Shown here: piece by piece, positions 1-13,460 of the stretch | How the letters are laid out: each line of letters starts with the position of its first letter | How positions within the stretch are numbered: position 1 is the first letter of the stretch | From: Anarhynchus alexandrinus | Lineage: Eukaryota > Chordata > Aves > Charadriiformes > Charadriidae | Reading direction: 5' to 3' | DNA: 64,000 bases | Assembly: GCA_008711295.1 (NCBI GenBank) | Contig: VUYV01000070.1 | Coordinates: 1,674,470-1,738,469, forward strand | Translations under genes and position numbers: made by a program | Notes under the pieces: generated by a model | Seen by the model: the letters and a program-made list of their open reading frames with translations, nothing else | What the model was told of the DNA's origin: nothing | Database searches by the model: none

Positions 1-2689
1 AGTGTCAGGAGATTTAAGTATCTGTTAAAGCTGATGTAAGTAAGATTTTCTGGCAAAGTGAAATCGGGAGAAAGCTGACACCTGTCCTGCGGTCCCCAGG
101 AGATGCGGCTCAGGGACAGGAGGTCCTGCTCCTCGTCCCAGCTGGGAGGACCCAGCTGTGGCCCATGGCTGTCCCTGTCACCTGAGAGGATGGAGGTGGC
201 GGCTTAAAATGCTGGGCTGTGCACATGTACAGAACGGCAGCCTGTTGGGAAACCAAATGACTTTGGATGGCCAAGGTAGTCACTGCTGGAAGGCTTTTGC
301 ATCTGACAGATCTGATGGAGGTTTTTTGGGTCCTGGTCTCGGTTGCGGTTTTTGACCGGGAATTCCTGAAGTTCAGGCCCTGTGTAAACCAGAAGGAGAG
401 CTTAGCCTGCTGCTTCTCGTTACTGTTTTACAGATGACAAGCTGTAGGTCTAAGCATGATGCTCCTACTTTGCATGGCTGCAATTTTCATTTTTTTAAAT
501 TCATCTCTGTGGTTTATAAAATTACTTCAAGAAACAGTAGCAGCTTCCACTTGCCTTTTATAGGAAAATCACACAAAACACAGTTTCCTATCTTTAAACT
601 GACAAGAATTTAAGTCCAGCATAAACATGAGCGTAACTTGAACTCTAAAATTTTAAGAGCACCAAGACAACTGTTTGCAAAGCGTTAGCTGCATCTGCAA
701 GCAATTAATTAATTTAAGTTGAACAACGAACCACTTCTTGTAGTTGTACTCCCTGGTTTGTGACAAATGGACTAAGTCAGTCGTATTAATGAGGTGAGCC
801 TGTTGCAGGATATTTCTCATTCTAGAACTAGTGAGGTCTGAAGCTGTTGAATTAGGAGCCGCCATCTTCTGCTCAGAGGTTGTAAAAGCTTCATCGAGGC
901 ACCTGTAGTTTTGAAGGGCTGTAAGATTTTTAGCACAACACTTCAGCCCTTGACAGCTTGGCACAATGGTCACCCGGGAAGTGAGAGAAATGCAGTAATA
1001 AGATGACTTTGGTTTCTGGCAACAGTCAGAGGATTGAACTGGTTGTTGTTATTGGAGAAAGTTGTGGTATTTTGAAGCAATGTTTGTTTTATGAACCTGT
1101 TCTTTTCTGAAGCTCCTGGTATTGTAAGTATGTGACCAGTCTGCATGCAAAAGGGGGAAGGGGGGGGGAAAAGCTCTCCATCTATAAGAAGCTGTAAAAT
1201 AGTGCAAACTAATAATATACTGTTTCGTTTACCTTAACATTTAAAGATCTTTTTTTCATATGGACACAGAATCTAAAGGATCTCGGTCAGGTTATAGAAT
1301 TATTACTTTTGTCTCCTCCAGAGAGGAAACAAAGCTGGAAAATGTGTTTGCCAGTAGTTTGCTAGTGGCTAAGAGGGAAGAGCTATGTTCCTGTATAACC
1401 TTCTGGATTTCCTTTTGCTCCTTTCACATGACCCAAATGAAATTTGAGCCTCACATGTCCCCGAGCTTTAGGAAAAGGAATTACTAATTTTAGTAGTCGT
1501 AAAACCTTTTTGAACTGTACATTATATACTCTCTGAGAAAAGGCAAACTATATGGATATGTCTTCTATGCCTGTCTGCCTGTTTTAATAAATAATCTATG
1601 GATCTGTCTACAGCCTCTTCCTAAGAGTTAAGCCTTGAATAATTAAATTAGTCTGTTCCAAACCTCTGGTATACTTGGGGGCTGTTTATTTGCATTTTAT
1701 GGCCAAAAAAGTGCAATAACAAATGTGCCAAACCCCAAACCTCTGTGTTTGTGGTTTTACCTGAAACTGATGTTGAGATAGCATTCTGTGATCCTGAGAT
1801 TAAAGGGATATGTACATTCTTGTAATTAAGATAGCCTGGAGCTTTACAGGCTTTGCAGTTTACATATAGAAATTTTGTGTGGAAAAAATGGATGTGTACA
1901 TGGATGTAATGTGTACACATGTAAACATAGGACAGTGTATTTTAACTTTTATTTAAAAATATGTTCTAAATAACTGGACCGTAAACAAATGTGTCTTTAA
2001 TGCCCACGCCAGTACTTCTTTGGTCTGAGTCAGCTGACTTACACAGCATCAAGCCCCTGATACATCTTTAGAGCTCAGTTTTTTTAAAACAAGACTTTGT
2101 TAAAAAATGTCCTGATACTTAGCTTTGATCTTTTTTGTGTTATGAATAAAAAGTGGGAAATAATGTGAACATTGCTCTCACATCCATAGGCTCTGCCTTA
2201 GTGGCTAAACTGAACCATTTTGCTTTAAAACACTGACTCTGAAGCTGCTGTACCAGGGGAAACTTTACAAAGCAGGGACGGTGGAGCTGACATTTGAAGA
2301 ACTGGGCCGTTGTGTCACAAGTTAGGCCAATAGATGTCAATCTAAATCCTACGGAGAAAAGCAAACTAATGAGTCAGAGAAACATACTGGTGCTGTGTGT
2401 TTGCCCTCCAGACCTGAAACATTTCTTGGTTTCAGGGAAAGAATTACTTCAAGAAACTCGACTTGGAATTTAATTTTAGCTGTTTTCAAAGGCTGTGATG
2501 TCTTAAGAGTAGACGCTGCTTTTCAGTCATAAAAAAATGTGTTGCAAGCATTGTCCTGCCCGTAAGCAGCTCACTTCCCTCCTCCCGCCCTCAGGAAAGC
2601 CCAAAGAGTGCATGAAAAGAGCTAAATTACAGGGAACTGTTTTGTACTGTCTGGCCTAATAAATGACTCCTGTCACATTAGCTGGAGAT
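1..2689. other. unannotated AT-rich DNA
   Basis: No gene, RNA or recognisable repeat seen. Open frames on both strands are short and have no domain. A G-rich tract with runs of five and nine G lies at about 1153-1168. It is a simple-sequence feature only. Confidence 0.6.
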
Positions 2690-3025
2690 ACCTTTTGAGA
2701 AGTCACATTCATATGATTTCTCTAATGATGCTTTCTGTCTCTTATACAAAAGAGCAATAAATAAGGGGAGGGATAGGGGATGGATGCAGGAGGCAGACAG
2801 TCCCTCCCACCTGCCTGCCTCCGGAGCAGGGAGGTGGCAGTGAGGGAAGGGGCCAGGACTGGCAGCCTGGGAACCCAAATACACACGCTGGCTCCTTCAT
2901 CGTTGCCTTTTCCCGGCCAGTACAGCCTCCTGTGGCCTGCCTCAGGTTGTCCACTGGAAGCCCTGGCCATGCGTCCTCATCAAATGCGCATGGGCTTGCC
3001 TGGAGATCGGCCACCCTCCGCGGAC
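2690..3025. other. GC-rich patch, no supported gene
   Basis: A locally GC-rich, purine/pyrimidine-skewed stretch. Four overlapping open frames of 68-118 codons on both strands cover it. None resembles a known protein, and such mutual overlap is typical of low-stop GC-rich sequence. I see no convincing start context or splice pair. Confidence 0.4.
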
Positions 3026-5204
3026 AAGATTAAACATACAGGAAAAATACTGCAAAACCAAAATGAGCATGGTGCTGCTGATGTTCATTGCTGTATCCAC
3101 TGTATAAGTATATTCAAAACTTGCTATTTTAGGTAAATTTTGGCTTGGTTTTGTTTTGTTTCTTTTTTTTTTTTTTGTGGTAGACTAAAAGCTAGGCAAT
3201 TACCTGCTGAATCACCTGTGGCTTTTTCCTTATGGGATGGAATATGGTTCTGAAGGGGTTTTTGTTTGCTTTTATAAAGTAAACACTAACTGTAGATACA
3301 GTTTCTGACCCAGCAGCTTTCTGTCTTTATTATAGTATTTTAATTTAATGGGAAGGTCTGTCTCAACACCAGCATGCCTAAAATACATGCCATTTTACTT
3401 CTTTTGTAGGAGTGGTCAGAAGCAATCAATGACTTTTAAATCAGGACATGTTTACTGAGGAGGAGGTGTAAATTCATATAGCATTGAAAGTTCATGGCAT
3501 TTTCAGGTGGTTTTGAACGTGCTTTGAATGTGGACTTGTGCTTTTCTGAGAGATTATGCTGGATCATTATAATACCTAACAGGTGTTTTCAAAGAACATT
3601 TTTAAGAAAAGGCTATATTTTTGGGAAAACCCTAGTAATCTGTGAACTTTTCTTAATCAAAGTGTAAGCATAGGTGGTGGCAGGGAAAAAGCAACGCTGA
3701 AAGAGAAGTTCTGAGGTGCTCCGATGAGGTTGTTGGTATGGTTTTGATGGTACCAGCATTTTCAGAGTGATGTTAGAAATGCTAGCAACCAGAACTGTCT
3801 GGAGTCAAGAGAGAAAAAAAAAAACAAAACACCAACATATTTTTTTTAAGGACGTTATGAAAATTGTAAGCATTTTGAGTAAATGTCTAAGATCTGCTAC
3901 TGTTGCTGAAAATAGAAATCAGTGTCTACATACGGCTTTGGCTCTGGTGTTCTCAACTTTTGACTTGATTTGCTTTGATGTCGTTTGATTCTGCAGATCT
4001 AGTTTTGAGTGCACCTCATTCTCAAGTGACTGGGAGAAAATACTTATGATCTACTTCAGAACTTGAAGACTTTAGCCTGCTTATATCTGTGAAATAAATG
4101 ACATTGTGTAAAACCCGATCACAGATCTTATAGAGTTAGATGACAGGATGACAGTATGTTACTCACAGTTCAGATGACTGCAATAGAGAATGTAATGAGC
4201 CATAATGCTATTATTTTTCACGTTAGAATTTTAATATTGTGTTTTCTGCAGCTCTTAAAATATCATGCATTAAACATGTTTCTGAAACCACAGTGAGTTA
4301 TGTATTCATAGTGTCATTAGAGGAAAACAGTCTGACAACCACATGGAATGATGAAAATCCATCCTATGGCCCCTCTCTATTCTCTTTCATTGAAGTTGTT
4401 AAAAGGAAACATAGCAGCCTGGAAGGACCTCACATTTAAAAGGTATTGTGGTCATATCTCAGAGGTAGTAGCTTGATGCCTTGTGCTGCCGGCTGGGTTA
4501 CAGGCATAGCCCATAGTGTCTGGACTTCAGTGTACGAGGAGACAGGTGGCTCTATTCAACTACTGCCCCTGCCTTAAGGGGAAATGATAGCAGGGAGATG
4601 CTTTTTTGTGTGTGACTTTGACTACTTTGTGGGACCACGGGTAGAAAAGGGCAATTATGTTTGCCTTCTGGGAGAAGATTAAAAATAGGATTTTTGGAAT
4701 CCTAGAACCAATTTTTTTTGGGGGAAAAGAGAGTATTTTTGAGCCAGTAATTCTCTTAACTGCGTATCTTTATCACAGATACCTCAAAACTGTCATGCTA
4801 GAGAGCAGAGTGAAAATAGTGTCAACAAAAAAATAAAATGAGAAATTACTCTTCCATCAACCCATCCCCTGAAGTCATAGATGGTGTTGATTGTGTCTTA
4901 TCTTAGCAGCATATACTAGGGAGGTAAATTGCAGTAACAATAGGAAACAGCATATCTGATTCGACTGAGAAACACAGTTTAAAAAACTACCGTATCACAT
5001 TTATTTGGATTAAGTTTTTGAAAACTCTGAGCAGCGAGGTGACCTTTGAGTTGATTAATCCCAAACTAGAGATTATTTTTTGTGAAGGAGAAGCAGCAGA
5101 CTCCAAAAAAAAAAAAAAAGAAAATATTGCCAGTCAGAATGCAGTGTTTTTCTCAGAGCTGGTCTTATTGGCACCAGAAGAAGGAAAAATAAAACGCAAG
5201 AAAT
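3026..5204. other. unannotated AT-rich DNA with homopolymer tracts
   Basis: No gene or interspersed repeat recognised. A 14-base T run lies at 3163-3176 and a 15-base A run at 5105-5119. Neither is attached to a recognisable retrocopy. Confidence 0.5.
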
Positions 5205-5520
5205 TGCTGTGAGACCTCGCTTTACTGCTCTTTGCAGAACCAGGTGCAGCCCCGATGGCAAAAGAAGATGCTGCGTGGAGGGGCTTCACCCGCCACGATA
5301 CCCGGCTGTAGCGAGGGGGAAGCTCCTGCTTCTCAGCTGCTGCACCTCAGCACAGCTTCTCCTTGGGGTCCCCCCTCCGGAACCAGCACCATCACCGGGG
5401 ACTGGCACCAGGGCACTGCCTGTCCCGGGGAAGGGAGGGGGAGTCCACCTCTAATGGGGGCCAAACTCGTCACCTTGCAGCGATGTGACAGGGCTGCACC
5501 TGCTTATTAATGCGGTGCCA
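5205..5520. other. GC-rich patch, no supported gene
   Basis: GC-rich interval with scattered CpG in an otherwise AT-rich region. Two overlapping plus-strand frames (81 and 92 codons) run through it in different phases and look like chance frames. It could be an untranslated exon or a small GC island, but nothing in the sequence decides this. Confidence 0.35.
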
Positions 5521-8500
5521 CGGTAGAACGGTTTGTTCCCTGTGTCTGTTAAGAGGATTTTCCTGGTTTACAGTGTCAAAATCCTGCATAATTTCTGCCT
5601 TATTTTCGTGGAGGCATAATCAGACTTTTTACTTGGCTGCATCCCCGAAGACGGTTCTCTGCTGGTGTTCTCTTAAAATAAACCAGTTCTTTAATGAAAC
5701 CTCCTGTAATGAACTGCACTGTCACTGTAATTTTGTTTATGAAAAAATATGAAAGACATCAAGGGAACTACAGTATACGTGTAATGTTATTATAAGAGGG
5801 CCTTCTGCCAACACTGGAAACCACAGTTCAGCTCTTTGAGAAGATGGAATATGTTCGCATGCAACGGAATTACACTTGAGTTTACGTTTCTTGGAAACTT
5901 AGTACTTACATTTATTTTATGACATCTCAGATCACCTTAAATGTAAATTGAAATAGATCTGTGAGGCTGAGATAATGGAAGATGCTTTCTCTACGGCATG
6001 TTTTGGTTTGGGTTTCTTTATTGCCTTTTGGCTATGATGATTGTATTAACCATTGGTGCTTGTCTTATTTTACAGGCTGAGAGTAAACTTGATTCTAAAT
6101 AAGGGGATCTAAATAAGAAATGTTTAGATTAGCAGAATTATATTGTGATCTTATACAGTTCATAAGAGCATTCTGGTGTATATCGATGATAATAAAGCTG
6201 AGTAGTACTTACACTGAGCTCCTGTGGAACTAAGAATAAAGCAAAACAAAAATGAAGGATAAAAATTAAAAGAATGGCTTGACTGAGGAGAAAACATATA
6301 TAGTTTATAGCCTTGTTCTGCTGCCTTCTCTGGCATAAAACTTGTGTTTGATTTCCATAAACTTTTTCCTGAGTAATGATTAGGGGGTTAGGCTATGATT
6401 TTAGTGGTCTCTTGAAAAGAGTCATAGGTGAAAAGATGTCTTGCCATCATTTTACCCAAATGTCTGGAATTAGAGCTGTATAAACAATTAACTGAAATTT
6501 ATTTACTGACTGCAATAAAAAAGGATGTAAAAAACGTCATTTTTTTTAGATCTGACTATTTTCTTTTCCTGTAAAAATCAGGAATTGGCATCCTTTGAAA
6601 AGCTCCTTACGGAAAAGCTTTCCAATAATATAATTCATCTAGCTTTGAAGTGTCATTTGGAAATTAAACATGAAGATGCTTTATTTAGAAAACATCAAAA
6701 CAATCTCTTTCAGGGAAAAAAAAAAAAGCAGCTCCTGTGTTTGGGGGCATGAATCACAAAATTCAATGAAGTTCATGCATATTGACAAACTAGATTAGTA
6801 TGTGGGCTTTTTTGCTTTGTTTTCTGTTGTGTCTTTGAAGTTGCCAGTGTGTCCCAGGGTCCCCATGACTGAGGAGTTTTGATTCAGCTGCCACTAATCG
6901 TACCTGAGCGGGAAGCTGAAGGCACTCCTGTCTGTCTGCCTTTTTTCTCTGGGATGGTGTATGCTGGAGGCAGATCATGTCTGCTGAGGGCTGTGATCTG
7001 AGTCTATTAAAATCACTGGAAGTCTTTCCATCGATTTCAGTGGGTTTGAGCTAGTACTTTAAGGAAGGATTAATATCACTGCCTCTGCTCCTCCTCTCCT
7101 AGCCTTTGAGAACAGGGAGAAAAACTGAGACAGGCTTTGGGGAAGGAGCTGAGTGAAAAGGGCTCTGTTTTTCTCAGTGGTTGGGAGGTTGTAGGAATAA
7201 GGTAGGAAAAAAAAAAAGTGCTATTTTCTTGCTTAGTTTTAGTGCCATACACTTGATGGAATGGCCTTGGACCCAGATGATAACCTTAGCTCTCCTTGCC
7301 ACCACCATGTTAGTCATGTATAACCTGTCTGTAACCCAGAATGGACCGCTCTTCCTAACATCAAGGGGCACCAGCCCTGAGGGTGAGACAGGAAAAATTG
7401 CAAGATGAAGGGCAAAAGGATGCATACAGTGTTTCCAGAACTTCTTGCTAAAAGCAGCACAGCCTGCAAGCAGCAGAAAAGAAGGAAGGACTACAAGGCA
7501 CAGGTCCTCCTAAAAATATCTAGGGGGAGGACAGCTGGGGCTGCTGTTGGGAAACGCTCTAAAAGGGGGAGACAGGACCCTAATTTGGCACAGAGTCAGA
7601 ACTGGTGTAACCTCAACGTAAAGCTTGTGCCGGACCCTGTAAGTCTGCGCAGTCACCCTGCTAACACCTCTAAAGCGTGGTAGGATGAAACCCTTCTGTA
7701 GTGCATCTTTACATGAGCGGTGGCTGAGAAGTCAGTGAAACTACTCACTGGAGTACTGATTACTCACATGAATAAAAGGTTACTAAATCAAGGCCATAAT
7801 TGTCATGCAAGTGGCTTACAATATGGACAATGTTTTCCTCCTGTTTTTGGACACGGTATTTTTAGTAGTTTTTGGCAGAAACTTCATTTTAGGAGCCAAC
7901 ACTGAGGCTCACTAAAGAGTTGGATAGGCATCGCCTGTTTATATCTGAAGGCACCTCTGCTCATTTCCTCCGTGTGCAGACATGCTTTGTGGTTTCCATA
8001 TGCATCTGGTATTTGCATCAGTGGGTTTCTTTTTCATTGTCAACTATTAACACTTTTTATGGAGGAAAACAAACAGAATTTTTTTTAAAGAACCATGAAA
8101 GGTGCCAAGTGGAGAATGGACCAGAAGGTTGTATGGGATGCTTTGTTCTGGCTGATTAGTATTTAACAAGAACTGAATTTGTACAGTTAAATGAGATCCA
8201 AAACATGTTTTATTGTGCCCATAATCATATGTCAGAGGAAATTTGTTAACTTTTGCTCTCTTAAAGCATTTAAAGTGTTTGGAACTGCTAAATTTTTAGC
8301 ATAGAGAGTCATAGAGAAGTATGAATGAAGTGGTGTTTTGAAATGTGGTTTCAGATATATATTTCTGTAGATGTAGTTACCTGGTACGATACTAAAACAA
8401 GCAATTCAAAATTGTTAATAAGGAAGCTACTGATATTAAAGCTAAAAATCACCAGACGTGGCTTTTTAGTAATGAAAACACCAAGGAGAAAATTAAAATG

Positions 8501-9040
8501 AAATATAAGCACAATAAACTGGCACATTGTACTGTTAGTTTATTAATTTTGTTCTCTGTAGCATATGGTAGATTCATGCAGCTAGGGGCTACGGCCACCT
8601 GTTAATACTCCAGAGTACAAAAGAAGAAAGGATTTGGTTGTTCACTGATGAAAAACACAGTGACTTCTATATTCTGATTAAAAGCGATTTTCTGTTTTTA
8701 ATATGTAGTGTGTATTTTTTTTAAGTATAAGTAACTTTCTAAAATGAAAACAGTGCTGCTGCAGATTTTATGGAGGTTTATTTAGAGGAAATATGAGTTG
8801 TTTTTCCCAAACCCCCCATCAAGGCTTTAGAGAATTTACATTGAAAAACTAGCTAGCAGAAACACTTTCCTATCAAAGGAAAATCTACCAGGATTTTTTT
8901 GCTGTTTTTTAATAAAAATAATTTCATAATAAAAAACATACTGTTTGCAATAGGTCTCCTAATATAAAATGCTAAGGTAGCGGCATGTATAACCGTACTG
9001 TTACTTTATGAGAAATGGCTCAGAGGTTCCAGAAACACTT
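5521..9040. other. unannotated AT-rich DNA
   Basis: Nothing supported. Short A/T homopolymers occur (for example near 6715-6727 and 7204-7216). No CR1, LTR, SINE or coding exon was recognised. Confidence 0.5.
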
Positions 9041-9320
9041 CTGGTGCTCATCCAGAGAAGGGCGCTGAGCCACTTCTCCCCAGCTGGCTCATGGGTGGCT
9101 GGCGGGGAGGCAGCGTCTGGCCCATGGCACATGGGTCCCCGCCAGTGGCACGGACTGGCTGGCACCGCTCAGCAATAGAAATGAAGGATGGCTTCTCTGT
9201 GGTAGGGAAGAAAGCGCCGCCTTGTAGCGGCAGCTGCGCCTCCCCAGGTGCCCTCCTTGGCTTCCCCAAAAGAGACCAGCCTGGTGTACATCACGTGGAG
9301 TACATAAGGTGTGATGGTAT
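9041..9320. other. GC-rich patch upstream of a CR1
   Basis: GC-rich stretch crossed by overlapping frames on both strands (142 codons on plus from 9091; 73 and 83 codons on minus). The plus frame runs on into AT-rich DNA and has no recognisable domain. I do not call a gene. Confidence 0.35.
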
Positions 9321-9535
9321 AGTAAAGCCGTGGCTGTCATGTATCATCCACAGGATAGGAAGGAATATCCCACTTACTGTTTTTCCTCTCTCGTTGCATC
9401 TTGGTGAAAGTTTGAAAGATGTCGACATACCAGAGACAGTTAGTTTTTATCCGCTGGTCATTCTCCACTTTGAGAAGAAGCATTTGTTGGAAGATCCATG
9501 CATTTGGAACCAGTTGTAGCCTCAGATGGTATGTT

Positions 9536-9721
9536 AGAATCATAGAATCATCAAATCATAGATTGGTTAGAGTTGGAAAGGACCTTAAAGATCCTTAAAG
9601 TTCCAATCCCCTGCCATGGGCAGGGACACCTTCCACTAGACCAGGTTGCTCAAAGCCCCATCCAACCTGGCCTTGAACGCTTACGGGGATGGGGCATCCA
9701 CATCTACCTTGGGCAACCTGT
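9536..9721 (-). mobile_element. CR1 LINE, 3' end fragment
   Basis: Reverse complement of the avian CR1 3' terminus. On the plus strand it opens with repeated copies of the tail octamer (AATCATAG-type units). It then follows the standard CR1 order: the 'ttggaaaggacc' block, the 'ctgccatgggcagggacacc' block, and the 'ccatccaacctggccttgaa' block. It stops abruptly at 'gggcaacctgt', which is the usual 5' truncation. About 186 bp remain, with only a few differences from the consensus I remember, so this is a fairly young copy. It covers the 3' UTR and the last few ORF2 codons, so it has no coding capacity. I saw no clear target duplication. Confidence 0.95.
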
Positions 9722-11957
9722 AACTTGCACATGGAAAGCCTAGGAGTCAGGAAGGGTTGCTTTTTAGACTGGTATCCCAAGCTCAGGTGCAGAAGGAGAC
9801 AGGGCAGTGTTGTAGGATGGGGTGCAGGGAGGGTGGGTGAGAGCAGGGCTGTTCTCGCTGGCAAGCAGCCGGAGAGGCAACCGAAGTGGGCAACTTTGCG
9901 CACCTCGCTTGGTGGAGGTGGCCCAGGGGTGCAGGGCCTTGAGCTCAGCACCGCCAGGGTTTATTGGTAACAGGAGGCACTTTAAAAGTTTGCTGCCTGT
10001 TTTGAGTTAAATAAAACTTTGCAGCTGGAACTCTTTCAGCCCAGAGTTTTGAGATGTTTATTTGTGGGGACCACAGGGCTGGCACTCAAACTAGACCTCA
10101 GTGTGAATCAGAAGTGATCCCCTGTAATCATTATACTTTTACAACAGACTAGATATTTTATCTTTTATGGTGGCAGATGTGAAACATACTTTAATTTTGT
10201 GTGCTGAATTATTCAGATCAGTGTGGACATGTCTGTGTATTACTCATCTACAGTTGACAGCCTCCTTTCTCTTCCCAATCCCTTTTTTTTTTTTTTAGTA
10301 GGCTTTCTTGTGGCTTATTTCCTGAACCAGGGAGGTTTAGGGCACATTACTTTTTGTTCCTATTCAGCTTCCACCAATAAAAGCAAACAATTAGTATTCC
10401 TTACAGTATGGTCTCTTGTCTACTGTAAATTAAATGACAACCACCAGATCATTTTGCACAGGCAACTGAACAGCCGTCTCGCATTATTATATTAGCAGAA
10501 ACATTATTTTCGTGATACATTTGAGCATAAATAGTTAGGTATTGCTCAATTTTGCAGCTGGTTGACTGGAAGAGTTTGACTTGTGTGTACAGAAATCTGA
10601 ACTTTGGTGCTAACTGTGATAATTGCAATCTTACTGGAATTATGGGGCATGCTGGTGTTGAAGCTTGAGCTAAGAGTTGAATTTTGGGGTGGACTGATCA
10701 TAACAGAGAATTAAAGTGATGGTACCGTATTGATGGCATGAGAGATCCTCCACAGATTTTAGAGGCAGTTGCCTGCAAGACCACAGTAGCAGAGCAAGGA
10801 TGGGCTGTCTGTCCCCTTGAACAAAATGGTTTGTCCCCTAGATTGAGCCCATCAGAACAGAAACAGCTTTTCTTTCCTCTGACCTGTTCTATACTTGATG
10901 GGGGGAAAGGTGTGGTTTTCATTTAAAAGCAGAAAGGCATTAATGCCTCACAGTTCTCTTTATATAATCTCATACGTGTTCTGCCTACAGTCTCGATTTT
11001 TAAAAGAGAATATGCCCAAGAGTGTTCGTGCTTTTGTAAAAGATGTTTCAATTTCCAGTTAGAGGAAATCTATTCAAAGACATCTTACACTGTTCCCATT
11101 AGTTAGTTTTGAGCTAGAAAAATGCTGCAAATGTTATATACAATGTGTAAATATATACCATAAAAATTGAAATTATCAAAGACTGCAGATACCACCTCCC
11201 AAGCCAGACCAGAAGTTTTTTGTAGTGCAGCGCTGCCTGTTTGACAATTATGAGTGGAAAATCTTTCACAAAAGCAACCTCTGTGGGCACTAGGCACCAT
11301 CGTGACATGGGGAGGTCCTCGACATGTGCCCTACCTATGCTCAAAAGGGGATGTCCTGGAGCACGCTGGGCTTGGGGCTGCACTCCTGGTTATCAAGGAC
11401 CCTCTCAGCTAGAGGTACTGTCTTGTGGCTTAAATGACATCTTTGCTTTGCTTTCTCAGGCAGAAAGATCACAAAGAAAACAAGCAAAAAATTCCTTTTG
11501 TTTAGGTCCTGCTGGTCAATAATTCCCCATTTCCACTGTTTCAGCTGATAAACCCTGTTCATTTCTCTGTGCTCTTCATGGATTTTTCTCGACATCTGTG
11601 GCTGAACTTAAAGTACTCAGTAGTAAGTGTTTGTCGGGCCCCATAGTTCTGGTGGCCAAGTGCAGGTTGTGCGAGTGCCCTGTGCATGCAGGTTTTTTTT
11701 GAGGATCGTTGCTGCAGAAGAGCAGTGCAAGCCACCGGCTTCCCTAGGGGCTGGGGGCCAGGGCTGTGGTGTGGCGGGCAGGACAGGCCTCCTTCCCCTC
11801 TGCCGTGACAGTCATGCTTAGCTGTTTTCAAACATCTTTTCTTTTTTTTTTTTGCCCCAACATAAAGATTCCCAATCTACTCTTTTTTTCCCCATTATGC
11901 AAATAGTTTCATACCTCTACTCGTCATTTCCTTTCATCTCTGTGCTTTTTTTTACAG
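9722..11957. other. unannotated DNA, GC-rich at its start
   Basis: The first 250 bases (9722-9970) are GC-rich and carry overlapping plus- and minus-strand frames of 62-118 codons without recognisable domains. The rest is AT-rich, with a T run near 10280-10295. A long pyrimidine tract ending in ACAG lies at about 11926-11957, directly before the next CR1. It resembles a splice acceptor, but no matching exon is evident. Confidence 0.45.
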
Positions 11958-11960
11958 GCA

Positions 11961-12236
11961 GTCACAGAAGCACAGAATAGTTTGTGTTGGAAGGGATCTT
12001 TAAAGACTATCGAGTTCCAACCTCCCTGCCATGGCAGGAACATCTTTCACTTGATCAGGTTGCTCAAAGCTCCATCCAACCTGGCCTTGACCACTTTCCA
12101 CTGTTCCAGTGTCTCACCATTCTCCGTAAAAAATGTCTTCCTCTTTTCCAATCTAAACCTACCCACTTTCAGTTTAAAAACACTGCTCCTTGTCCTGTCA
12201 CTACAGGCCCTGGTAAAAAGTCTCTTTCTGTCTTTG
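11961..12236 (-). mobile_element. CR1 LINE, 3' end fragment
   Basis: Minus-strand CR1 of about 276 bp. The tail is reduced to two imperfect octamers (CACAGAAG, CACAGAAT). The order then follows the family: the 'ttggaagggatcttta' block, the 'ctgccatggcagg' block, 'ttgctcaaagctccatccaacctgg' (split here as two recognised blocks), then the ORF2 C-terminal region with 'tgtcctgtcactacaggccc' and 'ggtaaaaagtctctttc'. It is more diverged than the copy at 9536. Frames on the plus strand here (86 and 98 codons) are antisense shadows of CR1. Confidence 0.93.
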
Positions 12237-12899
12237 AGCTGAAGGGTTTATTTCATAATCCAAAATGTCCTTTTCATTAGCACTCAGATTTCTTCCCTCA
12301 CCCACTGCTGGAGCTGAGGAGGGGCAGCAGGCATGAGGGGAGCACCACAACTGCAGTTGGTCTTTTCCTGAAAAAGATCCTTCAGAGAAAAGAGTTTTAT
12401 TTATCTTTGTTGTTAGCCCCCAGGTGACTGGCAAGTTGCTGTGGGAAGAGACAAATATGGCAGGAAAAGGAGAAATTTTCTTTAAGAAGAGGGGTCTTGT
12501 AAGGGTTTAAGGGCAGCAGGAGAAGCAAGGCAGCAAGCTCTTCTTTTAGGTACTTTGGGTACTTTAGTGTACTATGAGTTTCCACGTTCAGGAGTTGCAC
12601 TGAATGGTCTGGGCTGTTAAATGCTGACTCAGATTTATCAGTATCTTTACAAGTATGTTTTTGAGGTGAAGCATCCCCTTGTGAGTTCTGTTCCTATCGA
12701 TTAACTGGGAAAGTTAGCAAGCTCCCAGTTAGTAACATCCAAAGCACAGCTTAGTCTAAAGTCTTGGTGTTTGAACTTGTGAACAATCCCAGTGTTTTCC
12801 ATTCATAACTTTTTGCTTGTGTTTCCCTTCCCCTTACAAACTCTTGCATGTATTACTTTTGCCTCAGTTATGTTTCTTTTCAAAAAGTACCCAGCAAAT
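12237..12899. other. unannotated DNA
   Basis: No gene or repeat recognised beyond the end of the adjoining CR1. Two overlapping minus-strand frames of 77 and 67 codons show no domain. Confidence 0.45.
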
Positions 12900-13460
12900 A
12901 AGTGAACCAACAACAATCAATTTATTGAACGTTTATTCAGAGTTCAGAGTATAAAACTGAATAAAACCCAGTTCTGCAGATAATTGCCTGGACACTGTGA
13001 TTCTGAACCTTATACCTTGAACCATGTGATCTACTCAAATATTCAAAATTAATAAACCCATTTATAACACTCATGCTCTGGCTGAATGAGCTGTAGACTA
13101 ACTATTATTTTAATACGGTGAATTAAATGTGGATAATTACAAGAAAAATTTGTGCTAATCATAGGAGGTTCATGAATAGAAAGAAGCAAAGTTGTCAACT
13201 TATTCACTGCAAGTTAGTTGCCTCTCTCTACTGCTAATTAAGTTCGAGGCTTTAAGTAAGTAGTTCGAAGGTGCTTCATTACATGGCGAAGTGCAGCTCT
13301 GACCCGGCTGGGACGCCTGAGCCACAGCACGTGACGGAGGTTCATCATCTGATAGTGCAGGCGCCGGCGTGCTTCCTCCGCTCCGAATAAATCTCTGCCT
13401 GATTACTGTAATTCACAGCAGGTACTTTATAACAAACGCAAATAACCTTCCAATTATGTG
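12900..13460. promoter_or_regulatory. candidate regulatory block with CpG-dense core and E-box
   Basis: An AT-rich, repeat-free block containing many TAAT/ATTA homeodomain-type cores (for example near 13060, 13105, 13130, 13235 and 13450). It surrounds a core at about 13285-13390 with roughly eleven CpG dinucleotides in 110 bases, striking against its AT-rich flanks. The core holds the palindromic E-box CACGTG at 13328-13333, followed at once by a TGACG half-site. This composition is common in conserved vertebrate enhancers. Function and conservation are inference only. Confidence 0.3.

Noticed and set aside
9091..9519. 142-codon plus-strand frame
   Set aside because: It spans a GC-rich patch and then AT-rich DNA without a domain. 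Opposing frames cover the same bases.
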